DNA of 64,000 nucleotides from an uncultured delta proteobacterium (lineage in GTDB: Bacteria; Desulfobacterota; Desulfovibrionia; Desulfovibrionales; Desulfovibrionaceae). Below are positions 8,232 through 17,731 of this stretch, piece after piece. The notes under the pieces were generated by a model. That model did no database searches. It was given only the letters and a program-made list of their open reading frames with translations, and was not told the DNA's origin. Location: contig CAILNX010000037.1 of assembly GCA_903835685.1 (NCBI GenBank), positions 1 through 64,000 on the forward strand, in the 5' to 3' direction. Each line of letters opens with the position of its first letter. Within the stretch, counting starts at the first letter, position 1. The position numbers and the translations under genes are program-made.

Positions 8232-8912
8232 ATGAAGAGAACGTCCGTGATCGTGGCGGCCCTGTGCCTCGCCGCCCTGCTTCTGGCCCAGATGACGCCC
8301 ACCCCGGCCCAGGCCCAGGCCCAGGACCTGACCGGGGGCAAAACCGGCAACGCGACGACGGCCACGACGGCCAAGTCGGCCAAGTCGGCCAAGACGGCCA
8401 AGAGCAAAAAGGCCCAGCCCGACGGCAACAACACCTACAGCAAGGAAGAGATCAAGCAGGCGGTGGAGGGCTTTTTCGCCGGGACCTCCGAGGGCTTGGC
8501 CAACATCATCGAGAAGTGCTTCAACGACCTGGGCCGGCCCGTGGGCTACATCACGGGCGGCGAGGGTGGCGGGGCCTTCATCGTGGGCCTGCGTTACGGC
8601 GAGGGCACCCTGCACCTGAAGAACGTGGGCGAGCGATATCTCTATTGGCAGGGACCGTCGGCCGGTTGGGACTTCGGCGGCGACCTGGCCAAGAACTTCA
8701 CCCTGGTCTACGGCATGACCAAGCTCAATCAGATTTACAAGCGCTATCCGGGGGTGGACGGCAGCGCCTACCTGGTGGGCGGGTTCAGCCTGAACTACCA
8801 GCGGCGGGGACCGGTGACCCTGGCTCCCATCCGCTCGGGCGTGGGCTTGCGTCTGGGGGCCAACGTGGGCTATCTGGACTACACCAAGGAGAAGAGCATC
8901 AACCCGTTCTAG
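8232..8912 (+). CDS. EipA-family (DUF1134) envelope protein
   Basis: The 226-residue protein has a Sec signal peptide (about 1-29, ending AQAQA), a low-complexity linker of repeated AKS/AKT units (about 46-60) and a conserved DUF1134 domain from about 70 to the end. The domain shows NTYSKEEIKQAVEGFF, the Gly-rich ITGGEGGGAFIVGLRYGEG, and RSGVGLRLGANVGYLDY. In alphaproteobacteria the EipA family is periplasmic and contributes to envelope integrity; the exact role here is not known. A clear sigma-70-type promoter precedes it. The AKS repeats correspond to a short GGCCAAGTC tandem in the DNA. Confidence 0.75.
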   Translation: MKRTSVIVAALCLAALLLAQMTPTPAQAQAQDLTGGKTGNATTATTAKSAKSAKTAKSKKAQPDGNNTYSKEEIKQAVEGFFAGTSEGLANIIEKCFNDLGRPVGYITGGEGGGAFIVGLRYGEGTLHLKNVGERYLYWQGPSAGWDFGGDLAKNFTLVYGMTKLNQIYKRYPGVDGSAYLVGGFSLNYQRRGPVTLAPIRSGVGLRLGANVGYLDYTKEKSINPF

Positions 8913-8934
8913 GGCGGCGTCCCGGGAGGACCCC

Positions 8935-9039
8935 ATGGTCCTTGATTGGCCCGAGGCCGACGCCCTGCCTGCCTCGGGCCGGGTCCAGGGGGTCCAGACC
9001 CTGGTCCGGGCGGCCATGGACCGCATGGTCCCGCGCTGA
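8935..9039 (+). CDS. Possible 34-residue small protein
   Basis: An ATG 22 bases after the EipA-like stop is preceded by a good ribosome binding site (GGGAGG, 5 bases). The frame gives 34 residues with no signal peptide or recognisable motif, starting MVLDWPEADALPASG. It would be co-transcribed with the upstream gene. It may also be a chance frame in GC-rich DNA. Confidence 0.25.
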   Translation: MVLDWPEADALPASGRVQGVQTLVRAAMDRMVPR

Positions 9040-9114
9040 AAGGGCTCCTGCCCCGGTCTTTTCATCCTGAAGGCCTCGACAAAATCAGTCTTCCCCCTTG
9101 CTTGAGAGGCCAAG

Positions 9115-12100
9115 GTGGGGCATTATGCCACAATGCTCCAACGAGAACTCCCCAACCAGGCTCGCCCCTCTTTCAGGCTGAACCTCGCGGCGGCTTTCTG
9201 CGGCGGCCTGACCCTGGCCTTAAGCGGCCTGGGGTTCCTGGCCGGGCTCAGCGGCTGGCTCTTCCTGACCCGGATCATGCCAGGGCGGGTGCCCATGGCC
9301 TTGAGCACGGCCCTGCTCTTTTGTCTGAGCGGGGTCTCCTTGATTCTGATGTCCCGGCCATCCGGGATCGGACGCTGGGCCTGGGTCTCCCTGATCCTGT
9401 CGGTCCTGGTCCTGTACGGGGGATTCGAGGACCTGGGCGAGTTCCTCCTGGGTCTGGACCCGGACTGGGACATCCTGGATCGTTTGGGACAGGCCGTTCA
9501 GGATATCCTCCATATTCCCCACACCCCCATGTCCCCCGTGAGCTCCGTGCTTTTTGCCGCATCCGGCCTGGCCCTTTGCCTTTTGACGCCCTTTCCGGTT
9601 CGGTCCCTTTGGGTGGATCGGGCGCGCAACCTGGCGGGCCTTTTCGGCGGAACGGTCTTCCTGGTCGGTCTGACCCTTCTTCTGGCGTATCTCTATGGCT
9701 CCCCCTTCCTGTATGGGACCGCTACGGTTCCGGTGGCGGTCACGACCGCGACCGGATTTCTGATCCTCGGCGCGGGGATCGTCTGCGCTGCCGGGGAACG
9801 AGCGCTCCCCCTGCGTCCGTTCCTGGGCAACTCCACCCAGGCCAGGCTCCTGCGCGTGTTCCCGCCCATCCTGTTCGTCATCACCCTGGCCCACCCCCTG
9901 TTCACCCGGGTGTTCCTGGGCACATTTGAAATCAATGACGCCCTGGTCCATTCCATCTGGGGCGCGCTCTTCTCCAGCCTGACCGCCGTGCTGGTCATCC
10001 AGGTCGGGCGGGTCATCGGGGGCGGACTGGACCGCGCGGAGCGGATCAGGGGCCAGGCCGAGGAGGCCCTGCACCTGTCCTTTCTGGACATCCGGCGACA
10101 GCGCGCGGAATCCGAGGCCCTGCGCCAGGCCGTCTCCCTGGTCCTGTCCACCCAGGACTTCCCCAAGGCCGCCAGGCATATTTTCGAGGCCTGCCGGGAA
10201 CTGATCGGGGCTCGAGCCGGGTACGTGGCCTTGATGAGCGTTGACGGGGTTGAGAACGAGGTGCTTTTTCTCTCGCCCGGCGGCCTGCCGTGCACTGTGG
10301 ACCCCGCCCTGCCCATGCCCCTCCGGGGCCTGCTCGTCGAGGCCTACCGCACGGGCGCAACGGTCTATGAGAACAATTTCCCGGCCAGCCCCTGGGCGGA
10401 AAATGTTCCTGAGGGGCATGCGGCCCTGGACAATGTCCTCTTCGCCCCCCTCATGCTCGGCGGCCGGGCCGTGGGGGTGATTGGGCTGGCCAACAAGGAG
10501 GGCGGATTCGACCAGAACGACGCCCGCTTGGCGGCCTCTTTCGCCGAACAGGCGGCCATCGCCCTGCGCAACAGCCGCATGCTTGAGTCCCTGACCAGCA
10601 GCGAGGCCCGCTTCCGATCCGTGGCCCAGACCGCGGCCGACGCCATCATCACCATGGACGCCGAGGGGCTTATCACTTTTTGCAACGAGGCCGCAGTCTC
10701 CCTGTTCGGGTATCCGGTCGAAGAAATCCTGGGACGCCCGGTCACGGATCTGATGCCCCAGGAGTTCCGGGCCGCCCACCAGGCCGGGCTGCGCCGGTTC
10801 CTGGACACCGGGCGGGCCACGGTGTCCTGGAAATCCATGGAGCACGTGGGCCAAAAAAAAGACGGGAGCCGGTTCCCCCTGGAGTTGTCCCTGACCGTCT
10901 GGCAATCCGAGAGCGGCCAGCAGTTCACCGGCATCATCCGGGACATCTCGGAACGCAAGCGGGTGGAGGCCGATCTCCAGGCCGCCACCAGTTCGGCGGA
11001 ATCAGCCAACCGGGCCAAGTCCGAATTCCTGGCCAACATGAGCCACGAAATCCGAACCCCACTCAACGGCGTGCTCGGCATGCTCCAACTCATGGAGACC
11101 ACCTCCCTGGACGAAGAGCAGCGGGAATATATCCTGAACGCGGTCAAGGCTTCCAAGCGGTTGACCGGGCTTCTCTCGGACATCCTTGATCTGTCCAGGA
11201 TCGAGGCCGGGCGGATGGTCCTGGACGAAGCGGAATTCGAGATCAAAAGCCAGAAGGACTCCACCTTGGAGCTGTTCGCCCTGGCCGCCAGGCAGAAAGG
11301 CCTGGCCCTGGATTTTGTCATTGATGAACGGGTGCCGCCAAAATTGATCGGGGACAAGGCCCGGCTGCGCCAGATTCTTTTCAACTTGATCGGCAACGCC
11401 CTCAAGTTCACCGGCCAGGGGCACATCCATGTCCGGGTCTTCCCCCTGCCGACCCCCTGCCAGAGCTGCCTGCGGGTCCTGTTCACCGTGGAGGACACCG
11501 GCATCGGAATCCCCGACGACCGGCTCAAGGACGTCTTCGAACCCTTTGTGCAAGGGACGCAATCCTATGTCCGCCAGCACCAGGGCGCGGGATTGGGGCT
11601 CTCCATCGTCCGCAAACTGGTGAAGCTCATGGGCGGCGACCTGTCCATCGACGACACCGAAGGCGGGGGCACCACCGTCTACTTCTCCCTGCCCTTCAGG
11701 CTCCCGGAAACCCAGGCCGGGCAGACCGGCCAGGACTCCCGATCCCTTGGTCCTCCGGCCGGGGACGTTCTGCGGATTCTCTTTGCCGAAGACGACGAGG
11801 TGAGCCTTCAGGCTGGCAAGCGTATGCTGGAGAAGGCCGGGCATGTGGTGAGCGTGGCCCAGAACGGCCAGGAGGCGCTCAAGCTCTTTTCCGGGCAGGA
11901 TTTCGACCTGGTCCTCATGGACATCCAGATGCCGGTGCTGGACGGGGTCGCGGCCACCCGGGCCATTCGGGATACCGCGTCCTCGGACGGGAAGTCCCAT
12001 GTCCCCATCATCGCCATGACCGCCTACGCCATGATCGGAGACCGGGAAAAGTTCCTGGCCGCCGGGATGGACGGCTATATTTCCAAGCCGGTGGACATGG

Positions 12101-12162
12101 AGAAACTCATGGCTGTCATCGAGACGGTCATGGCTGAAAAGGGGAAGGGAAAGAGGCAGTGA
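9115..12162 (+). CDS. Hybrid sensor histidine kinase (membrane, GAF, PAS, HisKA, HATPase, receiver)
   Basis: The 1015-residue protein starts with an integral membrane region of about eight helices (23-300), followed by a GAF domain (about 340-485), a PAS domain (about 495-615), a HisKA dimerisation domain with His644 ([12 protein letters not shown]), an ATPase domain with N-box [10 protein letters not shown] (756-765) and GLGLS G2 box, and a C-terminal receiver with Asp935 ([12 protein letters not shown]). It should autophosphorylate His644 and relay to Asp935. No partner histidine-phosphotransfer protein or DNA-binding regulator is adjacent. The start is GTG at 9115; ATG at 9133 is an alternative. 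It is convergent with gpmA, 17 bases away. Confidence 0.92.
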   Translation: MGHYATMLQRELPNQARPSFRLNLAAAFCGGLTLALSGLGFLAGLSGWLFLTRIMPGRVPMALSTALLFCLSGVSLILMSRPSGIGRWAWVSLILSVLVLYGGFEDLGEFLLGLDPDWDILDRLGQAVQDILHIPHTPMSPVSSVLFAASGLALCLLTPFPVRSLWVDRARNLAGLFGGTVFLVGLTLLLAYLYGSPFLYGTATVPVAVTTATGFLILGAGIVCAAGERALPLRPFLGNSTQARLLRVFPPILFVITLAHPLFTRVFLGTFEINDALVHSIWGALFSSLTAVLVIQVGRVIGGGLDRAERIRGQAEEALHLSFLDIRRQRAESEALRQAVSLVLSTQDFPKAARHIFEACRELIGARAGYVALMSVDGVENEVLFLSPGGLPCTVDPALPMPLRGLLVEAYRTGATVYENNFPASPWAENVPEGHAALDNVLFAPLMLGGRAVGVIGLANKEGGFDQNDARLAASFAEQAAIALRNSRMLESLTSSEARFRSVAQTAADAIITMDAEGLITFCNEAAVSLFGYPVEEILGRPVTDLMPQEFRAAHQAGLRRFLDTGRATVSWKSMEHVGQKKDGSRFPLELSLTVWQSESGQQFTGIIRDISERKRVEADLQAATSSAESANRAKSEFLANMSHEIRTPLNGVLGMLQLMETTSLDEEQREYILNAVKASKRLTGLLSDILDLSRIEAGRMVLDEAEFEIKSQKDSTLELFALAARQKGLALDFVIDERVPPKLIGDKARLRQILFNLIGNALKFTGQGHIHVRVFPLPTPCQSCLRVLFTVEDTGIGIPDDRLKDVFEPFVQGTQSYVRQHQGAGLGLSIVRKLVKLMGGDLSIDDTEGGGTTVYFSLPFRLPETQAGQTGQDSRSLGPPAGDVLRILFAEDDEVSLQAGKRMLEKAGHVVSVAQNGQEALKLFSGQDFDLVLMDIQMPVLDGVAATRAIRDTASSDGKSHVPIIAMTAYAMIGDREKFLAAGMDGYISKPVDMEKLMAVIETVMAEKGKGKRQ

Positions 12163-12179
12163 GGGGGAGGGGTTACGCC

Positions 12180-12923
12180 CTACGCTTTGCCCTGATTGGC
12201 CACGGCCCTGGCCGCCGCCTCCACTGCCGCCGCGTCGCCCAGATAATAGTGGCGCAGGGGCCTTAAATCCTTGTCCAGCTCGTAGACCAGGGGCACGCCC
12301 GTGGGGATGTTCAGCTCCATGATCTCGGCCTCGCTCATGTCGTCCAGATACTTGACCAAGCCGCGCAGGGAGTTGCCGTGGGCCGCGATGAGCAGGCGCT
12401 GGCCGCTTTTGATGGCCGGGGCGGCTACCTCGTGCCAGTAGGGCACGACCCGGGCAATGGTCATCTTCAGGCTTTCGCCGAGCGGCAGGTCGGCCTTGGA
12501 CAGGGAGGCGTAGCGCGGGTCCGCGCCCGGGTGGCGGGGGTCGCCGGGTTCGAGGAACGGCGGGGGCGTGTCGTAGCTGCGTCGCCAGATTTTCACCTGC
12601 TCGTCCCCGTATTGCTTGGCCGTTTCGGCCTTGTTCAAGCCCTGCAAGGCCCCGTAATGCCGCTCGTTGAGCCGCCAGGTGCGGACCACCGGCAGCCACA
12701 TGAGGTCCATCAGGTCCATGACCATCCACAGGGTGCGGATGGCCCTTTTCAGCACCGAGGTGTGGCACAGGTCGAAGCCGTAGCCTTCGGCCATGAGGGC
12801 TTTGGCCCCTTCCTCGGCCTCCTTGCGGCCCTGATCGGACAGGTCCACGTCGGTCCAGCCGGTGAAGCGGTTTTCCAGGTTCCACTGGCTCTGGCCGTGG
12901 CGGAGCAGCACGAGCTTGAACAT
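12180..12923 (-). CDS. gpmA: 2,3-bisphosphoglycerate-dependent phosphoglycerate mutase
   Basis: This 247-residue cytosolic glycolytic and gluconeogenic enzyme interconverts 3- and 2-phosphoglycerate. The catalytic motif [12 protein letters not shown] (His9) is at the N-terminus, followed by [16 protein letters not shown]. The second-histidine region [18 protein letters not shown] lies near residue 180. Length and motifs match the dPGM family throughout. GGAGG precedes the ATG. It is a single gene between the convergent hybrid kinase and lrgAB. Confidence 0.95.
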   Translation of the reverse strand: MFKLVLLRHGQSQWNLENRFTGWTDVDLSDQGRKEAEEGAKALMAEGYGFDLCHTSVLKRAIRTLWMVMDLMDLMWLPVVRTWRLNERHYGALQGLNKAETAKQYGDEQVKIWRRSYDTPPPFLEPGDPRHPGADPRYASLSKADLPLGESLKMTIARVVPYWHEVAAPAIKSGQRLLIAAHGNSLRGLVKYLDDMSEAEIMELNIPTGVPLVYELDKDLRPLRHYYLGDAAAVEAAARAVANQGKA

Positions 12924-13090
12924 GGTCGGCCTCCTTGGGGTTCGGGGATTACGGCTTGGGCATAGCCCATTTTATGGGCTTTGAAAATGAGAAGGGGGGG
13001 GCAGGGCCGCGCCATGAGAAAAATACGAAAGGTGTTTCTAACAAAACAACATTCTTTTTTTTTTCTTATCTTGGGCTTTGAGTCAGCGGG

Positions 13091-13780
13091 CTAGAAAAGC
13101 AGGGCCGCCGCCAGGGGCGCCAGCGCGGCGGTGAATATCCCGGCCAGGATCATGGCCAGTCCGGCCATGGCCCCGGGAAGATCACCCTCTTGGAGGGCGA
13201 TGGCCGTGCCCTGGGCGTGGCACATGGTCCCGAGCGCCAGTCCCCGGGACATGGGCTCGCGGATGCCCATGAGGTTCAGCATCCAGACGCCCACGAGCGC
13301 GCCCAGGGTGCCCGTGGCCACCACGAAGGCCGCGCTCAAAGGCGGGATGCCTCCGTACAGCGCGGAGATTTCCACGGCAAAGGGGATGCTCACGCCCTTG
13401 GGCAGGATGGAGGCCACCACCTGGTCCGGCAGGCCCCCGATCCGGGCCAGGTACCCGGCCGAGAGCATGGCCGTAAGCGATCCCAGGGCCACGCTGCCCG
13501 CGATGGCCCCCACGAAGCGGCGCAGGAGCTGGCGGTGGCGGTAGAGCGGCACGGCCAGTCCGACCGTGGCCGGACCCAGGAGCGCGGTCATGATGTCCTT
13601 GGCCGGGGCGTAATCCTTGAAGGGGACGCCCAGGACGATGAGCACGGCCAGGACCACCCCGGCGCTGACGATGAACGGGTTGAGCAGCGGGTGGCGGAAA
13701 CGCTGGCAGAGCGCCCGGGCGGCCAGGTAGGTGGCCAGGGTGAAAAGGACCCAGACGGCGGTGGACAGGCCCGGGGTCAT
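13091..13780 (-). CDS. lrgB: LrgB/CidB-family membrane protein
   Basis: The 229-residue protein has about seven membrane helices and the conserved LrgB stretches LNPFIVSAGVVLAV, KSVSIP-like PKGVSIPFAVEIS and CHAQGTAIAL. The family acts with LrgA in holin-like control of murein hydrolase activity, or as a pyruvate/glycolate-type transporter pair; the sequence alone does not separate these. The ATG overlaps the lrgA stop by 4 bases (ATGA), which implies translational coupling. The same frame stays open far upstream through thiC, but that part is a shadow of the thiC gene. Confidence 0.88.
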   Translation of the reverse strand: MTPGLSTAVWVLFTLATYLAARALCQRFRHPLLNPFIVSAGVVLAVLIVLGVPFKDYAPAKDIMTALLGPATVGLAVPLYRHRQLLRRFVGAIAGSVALGSLTAMLSAGYLARIGGLPDQVVASILPKGVSIPFAVEISALYGGIPPLSAAFVVATGTLGALVGVWMLNLMGIREPMSRGLALGTMCHAQGTAIALQEGDLPGAMAGLAMILAGIFTAALAPLAAALLF

Positions 13781-14136
13781 TTCCCCCTCCGCAGCAGGGC
13801 CTGGCTGAGCCGCCCGGCCACGGCCAGGGCCAGGGCCGAGCTGACCACGATGGCCACGGCCAGCGCCAGCCAGTGCTCGGCGAACATCCCGCCCCAGTCC
13901 AGGAGCCCGGCCGTGATGGGCACGAAGAAGAAGACCAAGTGCTTGAGCAGGAAGTCGGCGGCCAGCTCCACCTGCCCAAGCTTCACCACGCCCAGGCAGA
14001 GCAGGACGAAGAGGACCAGCACGCCCAGCACGTTGGCCGGAACCGGCGCTCCCGTGGCCTTCACCAGCCAGGCGCTGCCCCAGTAGATGGCCGAGAGCAG
14101 GGCCAGTTGGCCCAGGGCCTTCAGGGTTTCCGTCAT
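13777..14136 (-). CDS. lrgA: LrgA/CidA-family holin-like membrane protein
   Basis: This 119-residue protein has four membrane segments and the family core PVPANVLGVLVLFVLL (31-46), followed by HLVFFFVPITAGLL (about 65-78). It is holin-like and expected to form a membrane complex with the LrgB partner encoded next, with which it overlaps by 4 bases. A terminator at 14153-14177 separates it from upstream thiC, so the pair is probably transcribed on its own. Confidence 0.88.
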   Translation of the reverse strand: MTETLKALGQLALLSAIYWGSAWLVKATGAPVPANVLGVLVLFVLLCLGVVKLGQVELAADFLLKHLVFFFVPITAGLLDWGGMFAEHWLALAVAIVVSSALALAVAGRLSQALLRRGK

Positions 14137-14152
14137 ATGGCCACCTCAAGTC

Positions 14153-14177
14153 AAAAAGGGGGAGCCGCGCTCCCCCT
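14153..14177 (-). terminator. Terminator after thiC
   Basis: The minus strand has a 9-bp GC-rich stem (AGGGGGAGC/GCTCCCCCT), a 3-base loop and then TTTT. It lies between the thiC stop and the lrgA start. Confidence 0.85.
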
Positions 14178-14225
14178 CGTGACGCATTCGGCATCACCCC
14201 AATATAAGCCCCAAGGCCCGCGCGG

Positions 14226-15494
14226 CTAGTCCTCGCGCATGCGGATGGCGCAGAACTTTCCGCACATGGCGCATTCCTTTTCCTGGGAATGCTCCTTGCG
14301 GCGCTGGCGAACCATGTCCGGGTCCAGGGCCAGGCGGGCCATGCCCTCCCAGTCCAGGTCCATGCGCGCCTGGGAAATGTCCAGGTCCCGCTGCCTGGCC
14401 CTCGGGCTGCCGGTGGCCGACTCCCCGGCCTGGGCCGCGATGAGGCTGGCCATGACCCCCTGGCGTACGTCCTCTTCCCCGGGCAGGGTGAGGTGTTCGG
14501 CCGGGGTGAGATAGCACAGGAAATCCGCGCCGTTGACCACGGCCAGAGCCCCGCCGATGGCCCCGGAGATGTGGTCGTAGCCCGGAGCGCAGTCCGTGAC
14601 CAGGGGTCCCAGGACGTACAGCGGCGCGCCATTGGTCAGGCGCTTGATGCCCTTGATCTGGGATTCCACGAGGTTGAGCGGCACGTGTCCCGGACCCTCG
14701 ATCATGGTCTGGACCCCGAAGGCCAGGGCCTGCTGGGCCAACTGTCCCAGGGTGATGACCTCCTCCCACTGAGCCCCGTCGCCCGCGTCGGCCCCGGCCC
14801 CGGGCCGCAGGCCGTCGCCCAGGCTCAAGACCACGTTGTGCTTGAGCGAAATGTCCAGGATTTCCTGGTAGTGGGTCAGGAAGGGGTTCTCCTTGCGGTG
14901 GCGGCGCATCCAGCGGAACAGGATGGACCCGCCCCGGGACACGATGCCCAGGACCCGGTCCTTGTCGGCCATCTCCGCCCCGCGCAGGGTCACGCCGCAG
15001 TGCACGGTCATGAAGTCCACGCCCTGTTCGGCCTGGCGCTTGATCTCGTCCAGGATGTCGGCCGGGGTGAAGTCGGCCGGGTCTTTGCCCGCAGCCACCA
15101 TGCGCTGGGCCACGCCGTAGATGGGCACCGTGCCCAGGGGCAGCCGGGTGGAGGAGAGCATCTGGAGGCGGATTTCATCCAGGTCCCCGGCCGTGGACAG
15201 GTCCATGACCGCGTGCGCCCCGGCCTTGGCCGCGATTTTGAGTTTCCTGATCTCGGTCTTCACCTGGCACATGAAGGGCGAAGTCCCGATATTGGCGTTG
15301 ACCTTGACCTGGGCCGGGCGGCCGATGAGCGTGGGCAGGACCTTTAAGTGCCCGGGGTTGGCCAGAAGGACCATGGTCCCCTGGGTCACGGCCTCCAGGA
15401 TGGCCTGGCGGGTGAGTCCCTCTCGCTTGGCCAGGGAGGGCAGGTGCTTGGTCAACAGGGCGTTCAGAACGGGGTTTTTTTCCAGGATGGACAT
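14226..15494 (-). CDS. thiC: Phosphomethylpyrimidine synthase ThiC (short form)
   Basis: This radical-SAM enzyme converts aminoimidazole ribotide to hydroxymethylpyrimidine phosphate for thiamine. The 422-residue protein shows NANIGTSP, AVMDLSTAGDLDEIR, VPIYG, DFMTVHCGVT, SRGGSILFRWM, LSLGDGLRPG, MIEGPGHVPLN and GPLVTDCAPGYDHI. The C-terminal cluster motif is C-x2-C-x3-C (CAMCGKFCA), one residue shorter than the usual C-x2-C-x4-C. Short ThiC paralogues of the BzaF type make hydroxybenzimidazole for cobamides, so that alternative is worth testing. The start is chosen for GAGG 6 bases ahead of ATG 15494. Only 53 bases separate it from the upstream protease gene, leaving no room for a TPP riboswitch. 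Confidence 0.88.
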   Translation of the reverse strand: MSILEKNPVLNALLTKHLPSLAKREGLTRQAILEAVTQGTMVLLANPGHLKVLPTLIGRPAQVKVNANIGTSPFMCQVKTEIRKLKIAAKAGAHAVMDLSTAGDLDEIRLQMLSSTRLPLGTVPIYGVAQRMVAAGKDPADFTPADILDEIKRQAEQGVDFMTVHCGVTLRGAEMADKDRVLGIVSRGGSILFRWMRRHRKENPFLTHYQEILDISLKHNVVLSLGDGLRPGAGADAGDGAQWEEVITLGQLAQQALAFGVQTMIEGPGHVPLNLVESQIKGIKRLTNGAPLYVLGPLVTDCAPGYDHISGAIGGALAVVNGADFLCYLTPAEHLTLPGEEDVRQGVMASLIAAQAGESATGSPRARQRDLDISQARMDLDWEGMARLALDPDMVRQRRKEHSQEKECAMCGKFCAIRMRED

Positions 15495-15547
15495 GGATTC
15501 CTCGGGGTAGGGGTTTGTGACGGCCGCCACGGTGCGCGGCCCCGGGT

Positions 15548-16843
15548 CTATTGTACTGATTTGCGCCCTGGCGTCCAGGGGGCGTCCGGGGCTGTCGGCC
15601 CTGGGCTCATCTTTTCCAGGGCGGCCACCCGGGCCACCAGGGGCGGGTGGGTATAGTCCAGGGCCACGGTGAGCGGATGCGGGGTCAGGTTGGAGAGATT
15701 GTCCAGGGACAGCTTGCGCAGGGCCTGGACCAGGGCCGCCGGATCGCCGGTGGTGCGGGCGGCAAAGGCGTCGGCCTGGTACTCGAAGCGGCGCAAGAGC
15801 CCGTTGAAGGCCACGGACAGGACCAGGGACAGGGGCGTGTACAAAAGGCCGAAAAAGACCAGCCCGGCGGCCGGGCTCATGCGCTCGGGCGGCAGGCCGA
15901 AGGCGGCGAACAGCCCGGGGCTGTTCAGGAAAATCGAGAGGAGCCAGAAGATGAGGCCGGACTTGACCAGACCGATGACAATCTGTTTGCGGATGTGCCC
16001 CATCTTCCAGTGCCCCACCTCGTGGGCCAGCACGGCCAGGATTTCCCGGGGCGTGTGCCGCGTAACCAACGTGTCGAAGAGGGCGATGCGCCGCTTGGAC
16101 CCGAATCCGGTGAAAAAAGCGTTGGACTTGGTGGAGCGCTTGGAACCGTCCATGACAAAAAGCCCGGTGAGGGTGAAGCCGTTGCGCCCGGCGTACTCCT
16201 CCAGGGCCTGGCGCAGTTCGCCGGGTCCCAAGGGGGTGAAGCGGTTGAACAGGGGCAATATCCAGGTCGGGGCCACATAGGCCAGGGCCAGGGAGATGAG
16301 GGCGGTGACCGCCCAGCAGTACAGCCAGGCGTAAGGCCCGGCCGTGGCCAGGAACCAGAGCACGGCCCAGAGCACCGGGCCGCCGATGGCCAGGGTCAGG
16401 ACCCAGCCTTTGAGCTTATCCCACACAAAGACGGCCGGGGTGGTGGTGTTGAACCCGAAGCGGGCCTCCAGCACAAAGGTCTCGTGCAGGTCGAGCGGCA
16501 GGCGGAGCAGGTCCGAGGCCAGCCAGAGCGCGGCGATGAAGACCAGGCCCGTGACCAGGGGGGAGAGGCCCAGGCCCCGCGTCCAGAGGTCCAGGACGTT
16601 GAACCCGCCCAGGAGCATGACCGCCAGGGTCAGGGCGGTGAAAAAGGCGTCCTCGCGGCCTTCGTGGCCCATGCGGGCCTTGGCGTAGTCCTGGGATTTG
16701 CGGTATGTGTCCGCATCAAAGAGGTCCGCGAACCCGGCCGGGGGCGCGGGGGGCAGGGCCTTGCGGTTCAAGGACCGGGCCAGGGTGCGCAAGCCCCAGG
16801 CCAGGCTCAATGAGGCCACGATCACCGCCAGATACCAGTTCAT
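15548..16843 (-). CDS. Ste24-type M48 family zinc metalloprotease
   Basis: This 431-residue integral membrane protease has about seven hydrophobic helices. The zinc motif is His274-Glu275-x2-His278 (LAHEVGHWK) with third ligand Glu354 (FEYQADAF). The N-terminal half, with EARFGFN and TTPAVFVWDKLKG, is the Ste24/CAAX-prenyl-protease-1 plan rather than short HtpX. In bacteria such enzymes are thought to act in membrane protein turnover. The ATG at 16843 is the true start; the frame stays open upstream only as a shadow of the divergent Mut7-C gene. The two ATGs are 24 bases apart, so their promoters must overlap the opposite coding regions. Confidence 0.9.
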   Translation of the reverse strand: MNWYLAVIVASLSLAWGLRTLARSLNRKALPPAPPAGFADLFDADTYRKSQDYAKARMGHEGREDAFFTALTLAVMLLGGFNVLDLWTRGLGLSPLVTGLVFIAALWLASDLLRLPLDLHETFVLEARFGFNTTTPAVFVWDKLKGWVLTLAIGGPVLWAVLWFLATAGPYAWLYCWAVTALISLALAYVAPTWILPLFNRFTPLGPGELRQALEEYAGRNGFTLTGLFVMDGSKRSTKSNAFFTGFGSKRRIALFDTLVTRHTPREILAVLAHEVGHWKMGHIRKQIVIGLVKSGLIFWLLSIFLNSPGLFAAFGLPPERMSPAAGLVFFGLLYTPLSLVLSVAFNGLLRRFEYQADAFAARTTGDPAALVQALRKLSLDNLSNLTPHPLTVALDYTHPPLVARVAALEKMSPGPTAPDAPWTPGRKSVQ

Positions 16844-16867
16844 TCCGTATTCCTTTGGACCGCGAAC

Positions 16868-17629
16868 ATGGACGTCATACTCATCTTCGAGGGCGACACG
16901 GCCGAGCTTCTTCAGACCCGCCACGACCAGGGGCGGGTGGCCTGGCCCGTGACCCGGCGGGCCTCGATCAAGGACGTGGTCGAATCCCTGGGCCTGCCCC
17001 ACACCGAAGTCCACTCCCTGCTTGTCCAGGGCCAGGAGGTGGGCTTCAACCATATCCTTGAGCCTGGCCAGGAGGTTCGGGTGCGCGGCCCGATCCGGCC
17101 CGTGGACCTGTCCCAGCCCTCGCTTCTGCGCCCGGGTCTGCCTTCGGCCGCCTCGCCAGGTCGGGACTTTGCCCCGGGCTTTCTGGTGGACGAGAACGTG
17201 GCCAAGCTGGCCATGCTCCTGCGTCTGCTCGGCCACGACGCGGCCTATGACCGGACGTGGGAGGACTCTCTTATCGCCGAGACGGCCCAAGCGCAAGGCC
17301 GGGTGGTCCTGACCCGGGACAAGGCCCTGCTCAAGCGGGCCAGGATCACCCACGGTCGCCTGATCCGCTCGGCCCTGCCCCGGGACCAGCTCCTGGAAGT
17401 GGCCGGACTTTATGGCCTTGCCCCCCTGGGCGCGCCCTTCACCCGCTGCCTGCGCTGCAACACGCTCCTTGAGCCCGTGGACAAGGCCGCTGTCCTGCAC
17501 CGCCTGGAGCCCAGGACCAAAAAATACTACACCGAATTTTTCCGCTGCCCGGGCTGCGACCGGATCTACTGGCCGGGCTCCCACCACGGCTTCATGGCCG
17601 GGTTTTTGGAGGAGTTGAAACTCGGGTGA
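16868..17629 (+). CDS. Mut7-C RNase-domain protein with ubiquitin-like N-terminus
   Basis: The 253-residue protein has an N-terminal ubiquitin-like fold (about 1-80, ending in GQEVRVRGP). A Mut7-C (DUF82) PIN-like nuclease domain starts at FLVDENVAKLAMLLRLLGHD (about 103-122), followed by VVLTRDKALLKR. A C-terminal zinc ribbon is formed by CLRCN and CPGC. The Asp residues of LVDEN and TRDK are the expected metal ligands of a PIN-like RNase; no substrate is known. ATG at 16868, divergent from the M48 protease. Confidence 0.85.
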   Translation: MDVILIFEGDTAELLQTRHDQGRVAWPVTRRASIKDVVESLGLPHTEVHSLLVQGQEVGFNHILEPGQEVRVRGPIRPVDLSQPSLLRPGLPSAASPGRDFAPGFLVDENVAKLAMLLRLLGHDAAYDRTWEDSLIAETAQAQGRVVLTRDKALLKRARITHGRLIRSALPRDQLLEVAGLYGLAPLGAPFTRCLRCNTLLEPVDKAAVLHRLEPRTKKYYTEFFRCPGCDRIYWPGSHHGFMAGFLEELKLG

Positions 17630-17731
17630 ATTCCTGGCCGCGCCTGACTTGAAAAGAGTGACAGGAGGTTATAAGGGATAGGTTGATATGCGTCGATATT
17701 TCTTCACTCCTGTTTCTCCCGGAGTCCCTGC

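Noticed and set aside
13091-14632. A 513-codon minus-strand frame joining lrgB with a long upstream extension
   Set aside because: The extension lies antisense-phase inside lrgA and thiC, is Arg/Gly/Pro-rich and has no family features; lrgB begins at 13780 with an ATGA overlap to lrgA.
15495-15547. TPP riboswitch before thiC
   Set aside because: Only 53 bases are available and no conserved THI-box sequence is seen.
15548-17587. A 679-codon frame extending the M48 protease upstream
   Set aside because: The added part is the opposite-strand shadow of the Mut7-C gene; the protease signal-anchor begins at ATG 16843.
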